Shown here: piece after piece, positions 28,906-39,416 of the stretch
How positions within the stretch are numbered: position 1 is the first letter of the stretch
How the letters are laid out: each line of letters starts with the position of its first letter
Assembly: GCA_001310415.1 (NCBI GenBank)
Contig: BAXE01000002.1
Span: 186,001 to 250,000 of the forward strand
Length of the DNA stretch: 64,000 nt
Direction: 5' to 3'
Origin: Enterovibrio sp. JCM 19048
GTDB lineage: Bacteria > Pseudomonadota > Gammaproteobacteria > Enterobacterales > Vibrionaceae
Program-made: the position numbers and the translations under genes
Notes under the pieces: generated by a model
What the model was told of the DNA's origin: nothing
Seen by the model: only the letters and a program-made list of their open reading frames with translations
Database searches by the model: none

Positions 28906-29336
28906 ATGAATGCGATGACACTGACAAAAACGGTTTCCATCTCGGGGTTGGTACTCCTGCTGGCCGCGTGCAGCGAAACCGGCGATTTTACCCAGGAGCA
29001 GATTTGCCGTGCCAGCATTGCAGCGATAAAAGGCAAGAGCCCGACCGTGATGGTGGTAGATAAAACGGAAGTGGAAGCAGAAACCGAGCTCAATATCTTC
29101 CATATCTCGTACAAGCGCCCGGATGACGGCAAGAAATGGCATTTTCGCTGCAAGATAGACAAGAAGCGCGCGGTATGGGCGCAGGGGAAAGACGGTCGCT
29201 GGCGTGATCAGGCCCAGGATCCGACGATTCGTTTTCCATAGAAGGTGATGAACTGAACATCAATGAGACCTTTCCTGATGGCAGCGCGGCCGCCAACGTT
29301 TCCTTCAATATTTCCCTGTTAGGCGACAACTCCTGA
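28906..29336 (+). CDS. Small predicted lipoprotein
   Basis: Signal peptide with lipobox LLLAACSET, so probably lipid-anchored. The body has QICRASIAAIKGKSPTVMVV and PDDGKKWHFRCKIDKKRAVW, with two cysteines. One T is lost near 29236; with it restored the protein ends FSIEGDELNINETFPDGSAA and about 15 further residues (143 total). I do not recognise a domain. A GC-rich hairpin (29341-29366) follows. Confidence 0.65.
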
Positions 29337-29466
29337 TCACCGACACCCGGTGCTTCGGCACTGGGTGCGCTGTTCGGAAATTTCGAACGACTCTGACAAA
29401 TCCACCTTACCGACATTCCGCACCACAATTCATATACTGCCCTCAACAGCTTAGAGGAGGAATGGC

Positions 29467-30433
29467 ATGGGCAAGTTAGTGGAAGGTGTGTGGCGTGATG
29501 TGTGGTATGACACCAAAGCATCCGGTGGAAAATTTATCCGTGAAGATGCCGGTTTCCGCTCCTGGGTAACAGAATCTGGCAAGGCTGGACCCACCGGAGA
29601 CGCGGGTTTTAGCGCTGAATCCGGGCGGTATCATCTCTATGTCTCCCTTGCCTGTCCTTGGGCACACCGCACGTTGATATTCCGAAAACTCAAAGGGCTG
29701 GAGTCGCACATCTCTGTCTCGATCGTGAGCCCCGATATGCTGGAAAATGGCTGGCAGTTTGATGAGCCAGAGCCACTTTATGGCTTTAACTTCATGCACC
29801 AGATCTATACCAAGGCCAAACAGGATTACACCGGCCGTGTGACTGTGCCAGTGCTTTGGGATAAAAAACGGAAACCATTGTCAGCAACGAATCCTCAGAA
29901 ATCATCCGCATCTTCAATGATGCATTTAACGGGTTAACGGGTAACACGGAAGATTTCTATCCAATAGCGCTTCGCAATGTGATTGAGGAGTGGAACGGAT
30001 ACATCTATCCGAATATCAACAATGGCGTGTATCGCAGCGGTTTTGCTACCACTCAGCAAGCCTATGAAGAAGCTTACGAGAGCCTGTTCTCTGCGCTGGA
30101 TTCAGTGGAAGCACACCTTGAGACAAATCGTTACTTGGCAGGGGATAAGATCACCGAAGCGGATTGGCGCCTGTTCACGACCCTGGTTCGGTTTGATCCT
30201 GTGTACGTGGGACACTTCAAATGTAATCGTCAGCAAATAGCCCAGTACAAAAACTTGTTTGGTTACCTGAAAGAGCTTTATCAGGTGCCGGGTGTGGCGG
30301 AAACCGTGGATATGTATCACATCAAGCGCCATTACTATTACAGCCACGACACGATCAACCAACGCGGGTGGTTCCTAAAGGGCCTGAGCAGGATCTGTGG
30401 GCACCACACGGTCGTGATGCCATTGGCCAATAA
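29467..30433 (+). CDS. yqjG: Glutathionyl-hydroquinone reductase, xi-class GST (YqjG-like)
   Basis: Reduces glutathionyl-hydroquinones to hydroquinones. Aligns with E. coli YqjG: MGKLVEGVWRDVWYDTK, YHLYVSLACPWAHRTLIFRK with the catalytic Cys, LKGLESHISVSIVSPDMLEN, GRVTVPVLWDK, then YPNINNGVYRSGFATTQQAY and TTLVRFDPVYVGHFKCNRQQ. Two bases are lost, near 29866 (an A in a run of seven) and near 30360. The restored C-terminus is VVPKGPEQDLWAPHGRDA and the length 322 residues. A GAGGAGG ribosome binding site precedes the ATG. Confidence 0.9.
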
Positions 30434-30461
30434 GTAATGAGACAGGAAATAGAAGATGTAA

Positions 30462-30488
30462 AAAAGCCAGCTCGATGAGCTGGCTTTT
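30462..30488. terminator. Terminator shared by the GST gene and the tRNA-Tyr cluster
   Basis: AAAAGCCAGCTC / GAGCTGGCTTTT hairpin, in the right place for both converging transcripts. Confidence 0.85.
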
Positions 30489-30494
30489 CAATGA

Positions 30495-30579
30495 TGGTGG
30501 TGGGAGAAGGATTCGAACCTTCGAAGGCGGAGCCGTCAGATTTACAGTCTGATCCCTTTGGCCACTCGGGAATCCCACC
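30495..30579 (-). tRNA. tRNA-Tyr (GTA), copy 3 of the transcript
   Basis: 85-base class II tRNA with encoded CCA. The anticodon loop CTGTAAA gives GTA. Acceptor arms GGTGGGA / TCCCACC and the TTCGAATCC T-loop are intact, with an extra arm CGGCTCCGCC region. It is identical to the other two copies. Confidence 0.97.
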
Positions 30580-30644
30580 ACGAGTTATTCTGATTGTGTG
30601 CTGCGCTGCGGAAATCAAACGAACATCGCTGCGAAGCTGAAAGA

Positions 30645-30729
30645 TGGTGGTGGGAGAAGGATTCGAACCTTCGAAGGCGGAGCCGTCAGATTTACAGTCT
30701 GATCCCTTTGGCCACTCGGGAATCCCACC
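30645..30729 (-). tRNA. tRNA-Tyr (GTA), copy 2
   Basis: Identical 85-base tRNA-Tyr. The 65-base spacer to copy 3 and the 67-base spacer to copy 1 are similar to each other, so the unit of duplication is about 150 bases. Confidence 0.97.
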
Positions 30730-30796
30730 ACGAGTTATTCTAATTGTCTGCTCCACCGCGGAAATCGAAACGAACGTCGCCATGAAGCGCAGTAAG

Positions 30797-30881
30797 TGGT
30801 GGTGGGAGAAGGATTCGAACCTTCGAAGGCGGAGCCGTCAGATTTACAGTCTGATCCCTTTGGCCACTCGGGAATCCCACC
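30797..30881 (-). tRNA. tRNA-Tyr (GTA), copy 1 (promoter-proximal)
   Basis: Identical 85-base tRNA-Tyr, the first transcribed of three. Confidence 0.97.
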
Positions 30882-30890
30882 ACGCTTTGC

Positions 30891-30925
30891 GGGGCGCATA
30901 TTATCAAACGACTCTATTCTGTAAA
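30891..30925 (-). promoter_or_regulatory. Promoter of the tRNA-Tyr cluster with GC-rich discriminator
   Basis: On the minus strand: -35 TTTACA, 16-base spacer, -10 TAATAT, then GCGCCCC. A GC-rich discriminator is the mark of stringently controlled stable-RNA promoters. Confidence 0.75.
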
Positions 30926-31172
30926 GCACTTTTCTTGAAAATGCTGTGCGTTTGCTGGTTTTTTCGGCGTTAGCGGGCGTATTAGCAACGAAAGGTGGAA
31001 TTTTATCAATGTAAGGACATCTAAGTGACGCTTGTAAACATATTCAGATAAGCGCCTGATGGTTCTGGATGCGGTTAAAGCGCGCAAATCTTTTACTGGA
31101 TTTACACTTCTTTACCGCACGAAACATAGGCATAGAGTAGACTATCGCCAGTTGTTATTTACGGTTAATAAA

Positions 31173-32238
31173 ATGAAAAACAAACTTCTTTTCACTGCCG
31201 TTGTTGTTTTAGGTGCTGCAGGCTATTTTGCCTGGCAAGGAAAACCCGATGCAGCCGAAAAAAATGCCGCTCGTCCGGCAAGACCTGTGATTGCGGTTGC
31301 AACTGCGCAGGTAGAATCGCGTCCTGTGGCGCGAAGCCTCTCTTTGATTGGTAACCTCAAGTCAGAAACTCCGTTGTAATTGCTCCGCAAGTGGCGGGCA
31401 AGATAGAGCAAGTCTACGTGACGGCGGGACAGCAAGTAAAAGAGGGCGATCCTCTCATCACGCTCGACACTGACAAGGCAAAAGCCAGTGTGGCGGAAGC
31501 GCAGGCGGTTTACAGCGACGAGCAGCGTAAACTGGCTGAGTTTTCCAAACTGCACAAACGCGGCGCACTGACCAAAACCGAACTGGATGCCCAGCAGGCG
31601 AGCGTCGATGTGGCCAAAGCGCGTCTGGATGCAGCTAAAGCTGATTTGGATGACCGCTTTATCAAAGCGCCATTCGCCGGTACTGTGGGTCTGGTGGATA
31701 TCACCCGCGGCCAGTTGGTTTCCGTCGGTGAATCCCTGCTAAACCTTGATGACCTTTCCCTGATGCAACTGGATGTCAACGTGCCGGAGCAGTATCTGTC
31801 TGAACTGAGCAAAGACATTGAAGTAGTTGCACATTCCAAAGCGTGGCGTGACAAAACTTTTGACGGCGCACTGACTGCTGTCGACTCCCGTGTTAATGAC
31901 GACTCGCTGAACCTGCGCGCGCGCATCAATATCGACAACAAAGAGCGCTTGCTGCGCCCGGGCATGATGATGGAAGCCGCAATGGCGTTCGAGCCATTAA
32001 ACAGCGCAGTGATTCCAGTTCAGGCCATTGAATACTCAGGAACCAAACGTTTTGTTTATGTTATTGATGAGCAAGGCACTGCCCACCGCACTGAAGTGAA
32101 ACTGGGTGCGCGTATCGATAACCTGGTGACCGTTGAAAGCGGCATTGAGATTGGCGATCGCATCGTGGTGCAGGGTTGGTCAGTATGCGTGACGGCACAA
32201 AAGTGAACGATCTGACTGCTGCGAAAGGTGACAAATAA
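31173..32238 (+). CDS. RND efflux periplasmic adaptor (membrane fusion protein)
   Basis: N-terminal signal/anchor MKNKLLFTAVVVLGAAGYFA, then the adaptor fold: APQVAGKIEQVYVTAGQQVK (barrel-sandwich), an alpha-hairpin rich in Ala/Lys/Asp, FIKAPFAGTVGLVDITRG, and LLRPGMMMEAAMAF. It links the inner-membrane pump to an outer-membrane channel. Two bases are lost, near 31363 and near 32175. The restored C-terminus is GLVSMRDGTKVNDLT and the length 355. The stop abuts the pump ATG (TAAATG). No outer-membrane channel or repressor gene is adjacent. Confidence 0.9.
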
Positions 32239-35200
32239 ATGTGGCTGTCAGATGTCTCTGTTAAGCGGCCGGTGGTCGCGATTGTTCTTAGCCTGTTGCT
32301 CTGTGTATTCGGTATTGTCTCTTTCAGCAAACTGGCGGTGAGAGAATACCCGGATATCGACAGCCCGGTGGTGTCGGTGATGACCCGTTATGCTGGTGCG
32401 TCTGCCAGTATCATGGAAAGCCAGATCACCCAGGTATTGGAAGATGAACTTTCCGGCATCAGTGGCATTGAAGAAATCACTTCTGTCAGCCGCAACGGTA
32501 TGTCACGCATTACCATCGAATTCAATATCGACTGGGATCTGACGGAAGGCGTCAGTGATGTACGTGATGCCGTCGCCCGTGCCCAGCGCCGGTTGCCGGA
32601 TGAAGCCAACGAGCCGATTGTTTCCAAGTCCAACGGTTCGGGCGAAGCGTCGATGTACATCAACCTCGCATCGCCTGAAATGGATCGTACCCAGCTGACG
32701 GAATACGCCCAGCGTGTGCTGGAAGATAAGTTCAGCCTGCTGACCGGTGTCAGCTCGGTCGAGCTTTACGGTGCATTATATAAAGTAATGTATGTGCGTC
32801 TCGATCCTGTGCTGATGGCAGGCCGTGGCGTGACGACTGAAGACATTACCTCTGCACTTCGCCGGGAAAACCTTGAAAGCCCGGGCGGTGAAATCCGCAA
32901 CGACATCACCAAGATGACTGTACGTACCGAGCGTTTGTACCAGACGCCGGAAGACTTTCAGTATCTGGTGGTGCGCACCGCCAATGACGGCAGCCCGATT
33001 TACCTCAAAGATGTGGCTGACGTTTATATCGGCTCCCAGAACGAAAACGCGACCTACAAAAACAACGGCGTGAACAACCTCAGTCTTGGCATTGTGCCGC
33101 AGTCTGATGCCAATCCGCTGGATGTTTCTGTTGCTGTTCGCCAGCTGGTCGATGAGTTCCAGCCGTTCTTGCCACAAGGAGCATCGCTTTGGGTGGATTA
33201 CGATTCAACCATCTTTATCGAACGCTCGATTGATGAGGTATACAGCACCCTGTTTGTCACCGGTGCGCTGGTAATTCTGGTGCTCTACATCTTTATCGGG
33301 CAGGTGCGCGCCACGCTGATCCCTGCCGTGACGGTGCCGGTATCGCTGGTGTCTGCCTTTATCGCGGCATACTTCTTTGGTTTCTCTATCAACCTCCTGA
33401 CCCTGATGGCACTGATCCTGGCGATCGGTCTGGTGGTGGATGATGCCATCGTGGTGGTGGAAAACATGTTCCACCATATCGAAAAGGGCGAAACTCCGCT
33501 GGTGGCGGCCTACAAAGGGACGCGCGAAGTGGGCTTTGCCGTCGTGGCAACCACAGCCGTACTGGTTATGGTGTTCCTGCCGATCTCTTTTATGGAAGGC
33601 ATGGTGGGCAAGCTGTTCACCGAGTTCTCGGTCTTGCTGGCCATGGCGGTGATCTTCTCCTCCATTGTGGCGCTGACCCTGACCCCTGTGCTGGGCAGTA
33701 AGATCCTTAAAGCCAACGTAAAACGCGGTGCCTTCAACCGTATGGTTGATAACTTCTTCGAGAAAGTTGAAAACGGCTATCGCAAGGTCGTCACCGGTGC
33801 TGTGAAAGCCCGTTTTGTTGCGCCTTTGGTGATCCTTGCCTGTATTGGCGGCAGCTTCTATCTGCTGAAAAACCTGCCTGCTCAGCTGGTGCCACAGGAA
33901 GACCGTGGCGTACTGATGGCCTTTGTCAAAGGTGCAGAGGGTACGGCTTACAACCGCATGGTCGGCAACATGGAAGAGATTGAGCGCCGCCTGATGCCGC
34001 TGGTAGAAGAAGGCCTGCTGACCTCTATTTCCATGCAGGCTCCGGCGTTCGGCGGCATGGCGGGTGACCAGACAGGCTTTGTGATCATGCAGCTGGAAGA
34101 CTGGGACAACCGTGATCAGACCGCTGGTGAGGCATTGAACCGTGTCCGCAAAGAGCTGGCGGGTATTCCGGATATTTTTGTCCGTGCCTTCCTGCCGGGT
34201 TTCCGTGGGGGTTCGAGCGAGCCGGTGCAGTTTGTGCTGGGCGGCCCTGACTATCAAGAGCTGAACAAGTGGGCGCAACTGCTGCTGGATGAAGCCAAAG
34301 CCAGCCCAATCCTGCAAGGTGCAGATTTGGATTACGCAGAAACCACGCCTGAACTGGTGGTGAAAATTGACCGCCAGCGCGCAGCTGAGCTTGGGATCAG
34401 TGTGGATGAAGTCTCCAACACCATGGAAATCATGTTGGGCGGTAAGAGCGAAACCACCTTTGTTGACCGTGGTGAAGAGTTCGACGTTTACCTGCGGGGC
34501 GATGAATCACGCTTTAACAGCAAAGATGACATCAGCCAGATTTACATGCGTACCCGCACAGGCGAGTTGGTGAGTCTCGATACCTTGGCAGAGGTGGAAG
34601 AGGTGGCTTCAGCGCAAACCCTGCGCCACTTCAACAAGCAAAAATCCATCACCCTGAAAGCAAACCTTGGCGATGGCTACACTCTGGGTGATGCCTTGGA
34701 CTTTATGGATGCCAAAGCGATCGAGTTGCTACCTGCTGATATTTCCGTGAGTTACTCCGGTGAGTCTGCCGAGTTCAAGGACAACCAGAGCAGTATTCTG
34801 GTGGTGTTTGGCCTCGCACTTCTGGTGGCCTATCTGGTGCTGGCCGCGCAGTTTGAAAGCTTTATCAACCCGCTGGTGGTGATGCTGACTGTACCAATGG
34901 GTATTTTCGGTGGCTTTATTGGACTGTGGCTGACCCAGCAGGGCTCAACATCTACTCGCAAATTGGCATGATCATGCTGATTGGTATGGTAACTAAAAAC
35001 GGCATCCTTATCGTCGAATTTGCCAACCAGTTGCGTGACCGAGGTGTGGCGTTTGAACAGGCAATCATTGATGCCTCTGTGCGTCGTCTGCGCCCGATTT
35101 TGATGACAGCGTTTACCACCATCATTGGTGCCATTCCGCTGATCGTTTCAACCGGTGCTGGCTATGAAAGTCGCGTGGCGGTAGGTACGGTGATCTTTGC

Positions 35201-35366
35201 GGGTATGGCGTTTGCCACGGCAGTGACCTTGCTGGTTATTCCGGCCATGTACCGTCTACTGTCTGTGAAGACCCACTCGCCGGGTTATGTGGAAGCCCAG
35301 CTGAATGCAGAGCTGGAGCAGTTCAAACCACATCGTCCTGGGCATGGGGATTTCAAACCACACTAA
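32239..35366 (+). CDS. RND family multidrug efflux pump (AcrB-type)
   Basis: HAE1-type proton-driven exporter, 1042 residues after one restored base near 34942 (LTQQG to LNIYSQIGM). The N-terminal MWLSDVSVKRPVVAIVLS, porter-domain VREYPDIDSPVVSVMTRYAG, LILAIGLVVDDAIVVVENM with the TM4 Asp pair, and RRLRPILMTAFTTIIGAIPL are diagnostic. The sequence belongs to the group near VmeI/Vex pumps; substrates unknown. It is co-transcribed with the adaptor and ends at a strong terminator. Confidence 0.93.
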
Positions 35367-35379
35367 TGAAAACAGAGGA

Positions 35380-35416
35380 AGAGCAGATCCTAGAATGCTA
35401 GGTCTGCTCTTTTGTT
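35380..35416 (+). terminator. Terminator of the RND operon
   Basis: AGAGCAGA ... TCTGCTCT long hairpin followed by TTTGTTTTT. Confidence 0.85.
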
Positions 35417-35483
35417 TTTAAGCATCCATTGGTATGTTTTATCCCATAACCATCAAAAATATTGAAGATAAAGGAAGTAAGTC

Positions 35484-35801
35484 ATGTCGGATAAACTGAC
35501 CCAAGAACAACAAGATCAGCTGGACGCCGCAACGTTTCGCCGTTTCCTGTCTCACCTCGATAACCACAAAGAAGTGCAGAATATCGACCTGATGATCCTG
35601 GCGGATTTTTGCCGTAACTGCCTCGGCAAATGGTACAAGGCGGAAGCGGACAAGTTGGGTGTGGATGTGAGCGATGAACAAGCCCGCGAGCGTGTTTATG
35701 GCATGCCTTACAGCGAATGGAAGGAAAAGCATCAGCTTCCTGCTACCGATGAGCAGATGGCGGCATTCAACGCGCGCCAGAAAGCCAAAGAAGGTAAGTA
35801 A
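35484..35801 (+). CDS. DUF1244 family protein
   Basis: 105 residues, intact. The DUF1244 core is plain: FRRFLSHLDNHKEVQNIDLM, LADFCRNCLGKWY and YGMPYSEWKEKHQLPAT. This small proteobacterial family has a conserved FCRNC dithiol-like pair and no established function. AAAGGAAG precedes the ATG and a terminator follows. Confidence 0.9.
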   Translation: MSDKLTQEQQDQLDAATFRRFLSHLDNHKEVQNIDLMILADFCRNCLGKWYKAEADKLGVDVSDEQARERVYGMPYSEWKEKHQLPATDEQMAAFNARQKAKEGK

Positions 35802-35817
35802 GTTAAGCCATACCAGA

Positions 35818-35841
35818 GAAAGCGCCAACCGGCGCTTTTTT
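35818..35841. terminator. Terminator between the DUF1244 and MsrA-like genes
   Basis: AAAGCGCC-AACC-GGCGCTTTTTT between convergent genes. Confidence 0.85.
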
Positions 35842-36359
35842 CATGCCTGCTGATTGTAAACTTCGTCACGCAGGAATTGCGCGGCTTGTGGCGTGATCGC
35901 GCGGGGAAAGCCCAACGCGAGTGCTTTGAGTTTCGGTAATATCGTTCGCTGGCAAAACGGTTTCTCCGGTTGACGCCAGAAATAGTCCTGTTGCTTTGCT
36001 GGGTTAGGGTAAAAAGCGAGAAACGGCAAAGCCTGTGTCACGACAGCTTCGCCGCTTTCCAGTGCCGCAGATGCGATAGCGTGCTTGCATCGCATCAATT
36101 GGGCGCTATCCATTGGATAAACGGCACTGGGGTACTTTCCACGCGCACTGTGATTCGCCGTTGCCGCATGGGAAGAAAGATGGATACGGACTAACGCATT
36201 GAGTGGCAGGATTTTCTCATCCAACTGCATCAGCGCAGCTTCGACAAAATGACCGTCTCGGGTTTTGACGAAACCCTGTTCGACAGAGGAAACGCCGCGC
36301 ACTGCGCGGAATATTGCTTCCATACACCAATAGCAAGTACCGCTGACAGCAAGGTACAT
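35841..36359 (-). CDS. Divergent MsrA family protein
   Basis: 172 residues, intact. The start MYLAVSGTCYWCMEAIFRAV matches the MsrA active-site region, with GTCYWC in place of GCFWC, so the catalytic Cys is kept. VRIHLSSHAATANHSARGKYPSAVYP matches the conserved MsrA stretch (usually HDPTT...N.QG.D.G.QYRSAIF), but the DPT and several substrate residues differ. It may still reduce methionine sulfoxide or have shifted substrate. AAAGGAG precedes the ATG. Confidence 0.75.
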   Translation of the reverse strand: MYLAVSGTCYWCMEAIFRAVRGVSSVEQGFVKTRDGHFVEAALMQLDEKILPLNALVRIHLSSHAATANHSARGKYPSAVYPMDSAQLMRCKHAIASAALESGEAVVTQALPFLAFYPNPAKQQDYFWRQPEKPFCQRTILPKLKALALGFPRAITPQAAQFLRDEVYNQQA

Positions 36360-36554
36360 GGCTTGTCTCCTTTAAGAACGCCGACATTGATAGAAACCGG
36401 GCTTGTGCTGTGTTGCTTTCATCGTTGCCAAATTGACCATTCAAATTCTGTCATTTTGCTAATCTCAGGAATAATAAATTATCGAATAACGATAAATTAT
36501 TATTGATCTAGTTGTTGGTGATGCTATCTTGAAGATCGCAACTGAGGAGAATGC

Positions 36555-37106
36555 ATGATGCAGAAAATACAAAGCTACAGCCGCAACATCCGATGCACGA
36601 TTCAGCTACTGATATGCCTGTTACCCTTGGGTGTTATCTATTACTGGATGACGGCGCAAACGGAGATGGATTTTATTTCCCGGTTTGGGATTGTGTCCGT
36701 CACCCATGAGATCAGTGCTTACACAGCATTGCCTTTGACCATTGAAACCCGCGTATTTGCGATCATTGCGAGTTTCCTGCCGGTGGGTGTCTTGCTCTAT
36801 GGTATGTCAGTACTGGTGAAGCTGTTTCGGCGTTACGAGACTGGAGACATTTTTTCGGTAGATACCGCGAACTATTACCGCCGCCTTGGCTTTGCGTTTT
36901 TCTTTTGGGTGATAGCCAACCTGGTTTTCGTTGGGCTTATCTCTGTCATCCTGAGTTTCAATAATCCGCCGGGCGAGCGCATACTTTCGCTGTCTTTGGG
37001 GAGCGTAGATATTGTCACTGTGCTTTGTGGCTTTATGATACTGACCGTTGGCTGGGTTATGCGTGAGGCGCAATTGATTGCCGAAGAGCATCAGCACACC
37101 ATTTAG
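36555..37106 (+). CDS. DUF2975 membrane protein
   Basis: 183 residues with four hydrophobic segments (near 14-35, 70-95, 112-140 and 150-172). YETGDIFSVDTANYYRRLGF and the four-helix layout match DUF2975. GAGGAG precedes two possible ATG codons at 36555 and 36558. The HTH gene follows after 8 bases, the standard DUF2975/XRE pair. Function unknown; membrane-linked control of the regulator is inference. Confidence 0.82.
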   Translation: MMQKIQSYSRNIRCTIQLLICLLPLGVIYYWMTAQTEMDFISRFGIVSVTHEISAYTALPLTIETRVFAIIASFLPVGVLLYGMSVLVKLFRRYETGDIFSVDTANYYRRLGFAFFFWVIANLVFVGLISVILSFNNPPGERILSLSLGSVDIVTVLCGFMILTVGWVMREAQLIAEEHQHTI

Positions 37107-37114
37107 GAAAGTTT

Positions 37115-37339
37115 ATGGGAATTACAATAGACCTAGACGTCATGATGGCTAGGCGAAAAATGCGGCTCAAAGAGTTGTCAAAATTGGTGGGTGTGACCGA
37201 GCAGAACTTGTCGATACTGAAAAACGGCAAGGCGAAAGCGGTCAGATTCAGCACGCTGGAAAAAATCTGTGAAGTGCTGGAGTGTCAGCCGGGCGATATT
37301 CTTGTCTACACGGCGGACGAAAACACACAAGCAGAATAA
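37115..37339 (+). CDS. XRE family helix-turn-helix regulator (YozG-like)
   Basis: 74 residues; essentially one Cro/C1-type HTH: MARRKMRLKELSKLVGVTEQ, NLSILKNGKAKAVRFSTLEK and ICEVLECQPGDILVY. Co-transcribed with the DUF2975 gene and probably autoregulatory. Confidence 0.9.
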   Translation: MGITIDLDVMMARRKMRLKELSKLVGVTEQNLSILKNGKAKAVRFSTLEKICEVLECQPGDILVYTADENTQAE

Positions 37340-37342
37340 AAC

Positions 37343-37365
37343 GGAGGGCTCTATGAGCCTCCGTT
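37343..37365 (+). terminator. Terminator after the HTH gene
   Basis: ACGGAGG ... CCTCCGT hairpin followed by a short T-rich stretch, between convergent genes. Confidence 0.65.
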
Positions 37366-37393
37366 ACTTTGTATCTGTGAAAGGCTAAAGGTT

Positions 37394-38080
37394 TCAGGCC
37401 GTTTTGCTGTTCAGCGATGCCATTACCGCCTCTTTGTCATTCAGGTAGCTGTCGAGACCATTCTGGCGCAGGTCACAGGCTGGGCAATCGCCACAGCCAC
37501 TTCCAATCACACCGTTGTAGCAAGTCAGAGTTTGGTCGCGGACAAAATCCAGTTTGCCAAGTTTATCCGCCAAAGCCCAGGTTTCCGCTTTGTTCAGCCA
37601 CATCAATGGCGTGCGGATTTCCAACTGGCGATCCATTCCTTGCACCAAGGCGCTGTTCATGGCTTTTACAAAGTCATTGCGGCAATCCGGATAGCCAGAG
37701 AAATCTGTTTCACACACACCGGTGATCACGGCTTCCGCGCCAAGTTGGTATGCATAGATACCTGCCAGCGTCAGGAACAGGATGTTGCGGCCGGGAACAA
37801 AGGAGTTCGGCAGGCCATTTTCCTGCAGTTCATGGGAGACCGGAATGTTGTCACGGGTCAGCGAGCTGATCGCCAGTTCATTAAGCAGCCCCACATCCAT
37901 CACCTTGTGGGAAGCAACGCCCAGCGTTTCAGCAACGTCACAGGCCACTTCGATTTCCTGCTTGTGGCGCTGGTTATAGTCGAAGGTAATACAATGCACT
38001 TCGTCATACTCAGACAACGCCTGGATCAGGCAGGTGGTGGAATCCTGCCCGCCACTAAAGACGACAACAGCTTTTTTCAT
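37394..38080 (-). CDS. queC: 7-cyano-7-deazaguanine synthase
   Basis: ATP-dependent step of queuosine synthesis converting CDG to preQ0. The PP-loop [18 protein letters not shown] is at the N-terminus. The zinc site is [13 protein letters not shown] near the C-terminus. The ATG at 38080 ([11 protein letters not shown]) is preceded by AAAGGATG; the frame is open further upstream but without homology. 228 residues, intact. No preQ1 riboswitch was visible upstream. Confidence 0.95.
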   Translation of the reverse strand: MKKAVVVFSGGQDSTTCLIQALSEYDEVHCITFDYNQRHKQEIEVACDVAETLGVASHKVMDVGLLNELAISSLTRDNIPVSHELQENGLPNSFVPGRNILFLTLAGIYAYQLGAEAVITGVCETDFSGYPDCRNDFVKAMNSALVQGMDRQLEIRTPLMWLNKAETWALADKLGKLDFVRDQTLTCYNGVIGSGCGDCPACDLRQNGLDSYLNDKEAVMASLNSKTA

Positions 38081-38177
38081 GACTACATCCTTTTGCGGAA
38101 TTCTATTTCTTGGTGGAGGAGTGTAGCGCAAGTGCAGTAGGAGCTCTATGCCAAGCTAAACTGCAGGATAAAGAAAG

Positions 38178-38195
38178 GGCGCATCGGAGTGCGCC
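38178..38195 (-). terminator. Terminator of the PLP-dependent enzyme gene
   Basis: GGCGCA / TGCGCC hairpin, followed on the minus strand by CTTTCTTT. Confidence 0.65.
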
Positions 38196-38215
38196 TTAGC
38201 GAAGAGCGTTGTGGT

Positions 38216-39286
38216 TTACCCACCAAACTTCTGCAGGTATTCCAGGGTCGGTTTGATATCACCGATGTTGGCTTCAACCCACGCATCGTTGAAGTAAGTG
38301 TCCAGGTAGCGGTCGCCGCTGTCACAAAGCAGGGTGACGATAGACCCTTTCTCGCCGCGTGCTTTCATTTCTTCCGCCAGTTTCAGTGCACCAAACAGGT
38401 TGGTGCCGGTAGAGGCACCGGCCTTACGGCCAAGAATGCCTTCCAGCCAATGTACGGTTGCCACGCTGTCCACATCGGCAATGGTTTCCATGCGGTCAAT
38501 CACGCCCGGAATAAAGCTCGGTTCTACACGTGGGCGGCCGATACCTTCAATTTTACCGCCGCGATCCAGCGTCAGGGAGCAGTCGCCGGTTTTGTAGTAT
38601 TCGTGGAAAACTGAGTTTTCCGGGTCAACAGCCATCAGTTGGGTGTGGTGGCAGCGGTAGCGGATAAAGCGGCCAATGGTCGCGGAGGTGCCGCCTGTGC
38701 CCGGGCTCATCACAATCCAGCTTGGCACCGCGTAGCGTTCGTATTTCATTTGGCTGAAAATGCTGTTGGCGATGCTGTTGTTGCTGCGCCAGTCTGTGGC
38801 GCGCTCTGCATAGGTGAATTGGTCCATGTAGTGACCATTCAGTTCCTTAGCCAGTCGGCGGGATTCTGCATAGATCTCATCTGAACGCTCAACAAAGTGC
38901 GCTTCACCACCGTAGAACTGGATTTGCTCAATTTTCTTTTTCGAGGTTGTGCGCGGTACAACAGCGATAAAACGCAGGCCTAGCAGACGCGCAAAGTAAG
39001 CCTCAGAAATTGCGGTACTGCCGGAAGACGACTCAATGATAGTGGTGCCTTCTTTAATCCAGCCGTTACACAAACCGTAGAGGAAAAGTGAGCGTGCAAG
39101 GCGGTGCTTCAGGCTACCGGTTGGATGGGTGCTTTCATCTTTCAGGTAGAGGTCGATATCTGTGAAATACGGCAAGTCCAGCTTGATCAGGTGCGTATCT
39201 GCCGAACGTTGGAAATCGGCGTCGATTTTACGAATTGCGTCGCATACCCAATGAGAGGTGGTAGAGGTACAGTGTGTGTGCGTCAT
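38216..39286 (-). CDS. PLP-dependent cysteine synthase-fold enzyme, probable L-cysteine desulfhydrase
   Basis: 356 residues, intact. Fold type II PLP enzyme: [20 protein letters not shown] with the PLP Lys, [36 protein letters not shown] and [15 protein letters not shown]. It belongs to the Cds1-like branch that releases sulfide from cysteine rather than making it. Divergent transcription from the DecR homologue, which in E. coli controls cysteine detoxification, supports this. A long palindrome lies between them (39417-39451). Confidence 0.82.
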   Translation of the reverse strand: MTHTHCTSTTSHWVCDAIRKIDADFQRSADTHLIKLDLPYFTDIDLYLKDESTHPTGSLKHRLARSLFLYGLCNGWIKEGTTIIESSSGSTAISEAYFARLLGLRFIAVVPRTTSKKKIEQIQFYGGEAHFVERSDEIYAESRRLAKELNGHYMDQFTYAERATDWRSNNSIANSIFSQMKYERYAVPSWIVMSPGTGGTSATIGRFIRYRCHHTQLMAVDPENSVFHEYYKTGDCSLTLDRGGKIEGIGRPRVEPSFIPGVIDRMETIADVDSVATVHWLEGILGRKAGASTGTNLFGALKLAEEMKARGEKGSIVTLLCDSGDRYLDTYFNDAWVEANIGDIKPTLEYLQKFGG

Positions 39287-39416
39287 TATTGGCGTTCTTC
39301 TGTTATTTAACTGATTAACCTAACTATAAGTTTTGCCCAGAAGTAAAACTTTACCTTTTCTCGCCTGATTGCTGCCTTTCTTGGAAAATCATTCTATGAT
39401 TACCCATCAAAAGGAA

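Noticed and set aside
30355..30783. A 142-residue open frame spanning the tRNA-Tyr genes
   Set aside because: It is translation of the repeated tRNA sequence; the peptide repeats itself and has no other support.
30495..30881. CRISPR-like regular repeats
   Set aside because: The repeats are 85-base tRNA-Tyr genes with related spacers, not short direct repeats with unique spacers.
36555..37339. DUF2975/HTH pair as a toxin-antitoxin system
   Set aside because: The membrane protein plus small XRE regulator is a recognised common pair without toxin features.
38081..38188. preQ1 riboswitch ahead of queC
   Set aside because: The short leader shows no preQ1 aptamer pattern that I can recognise.
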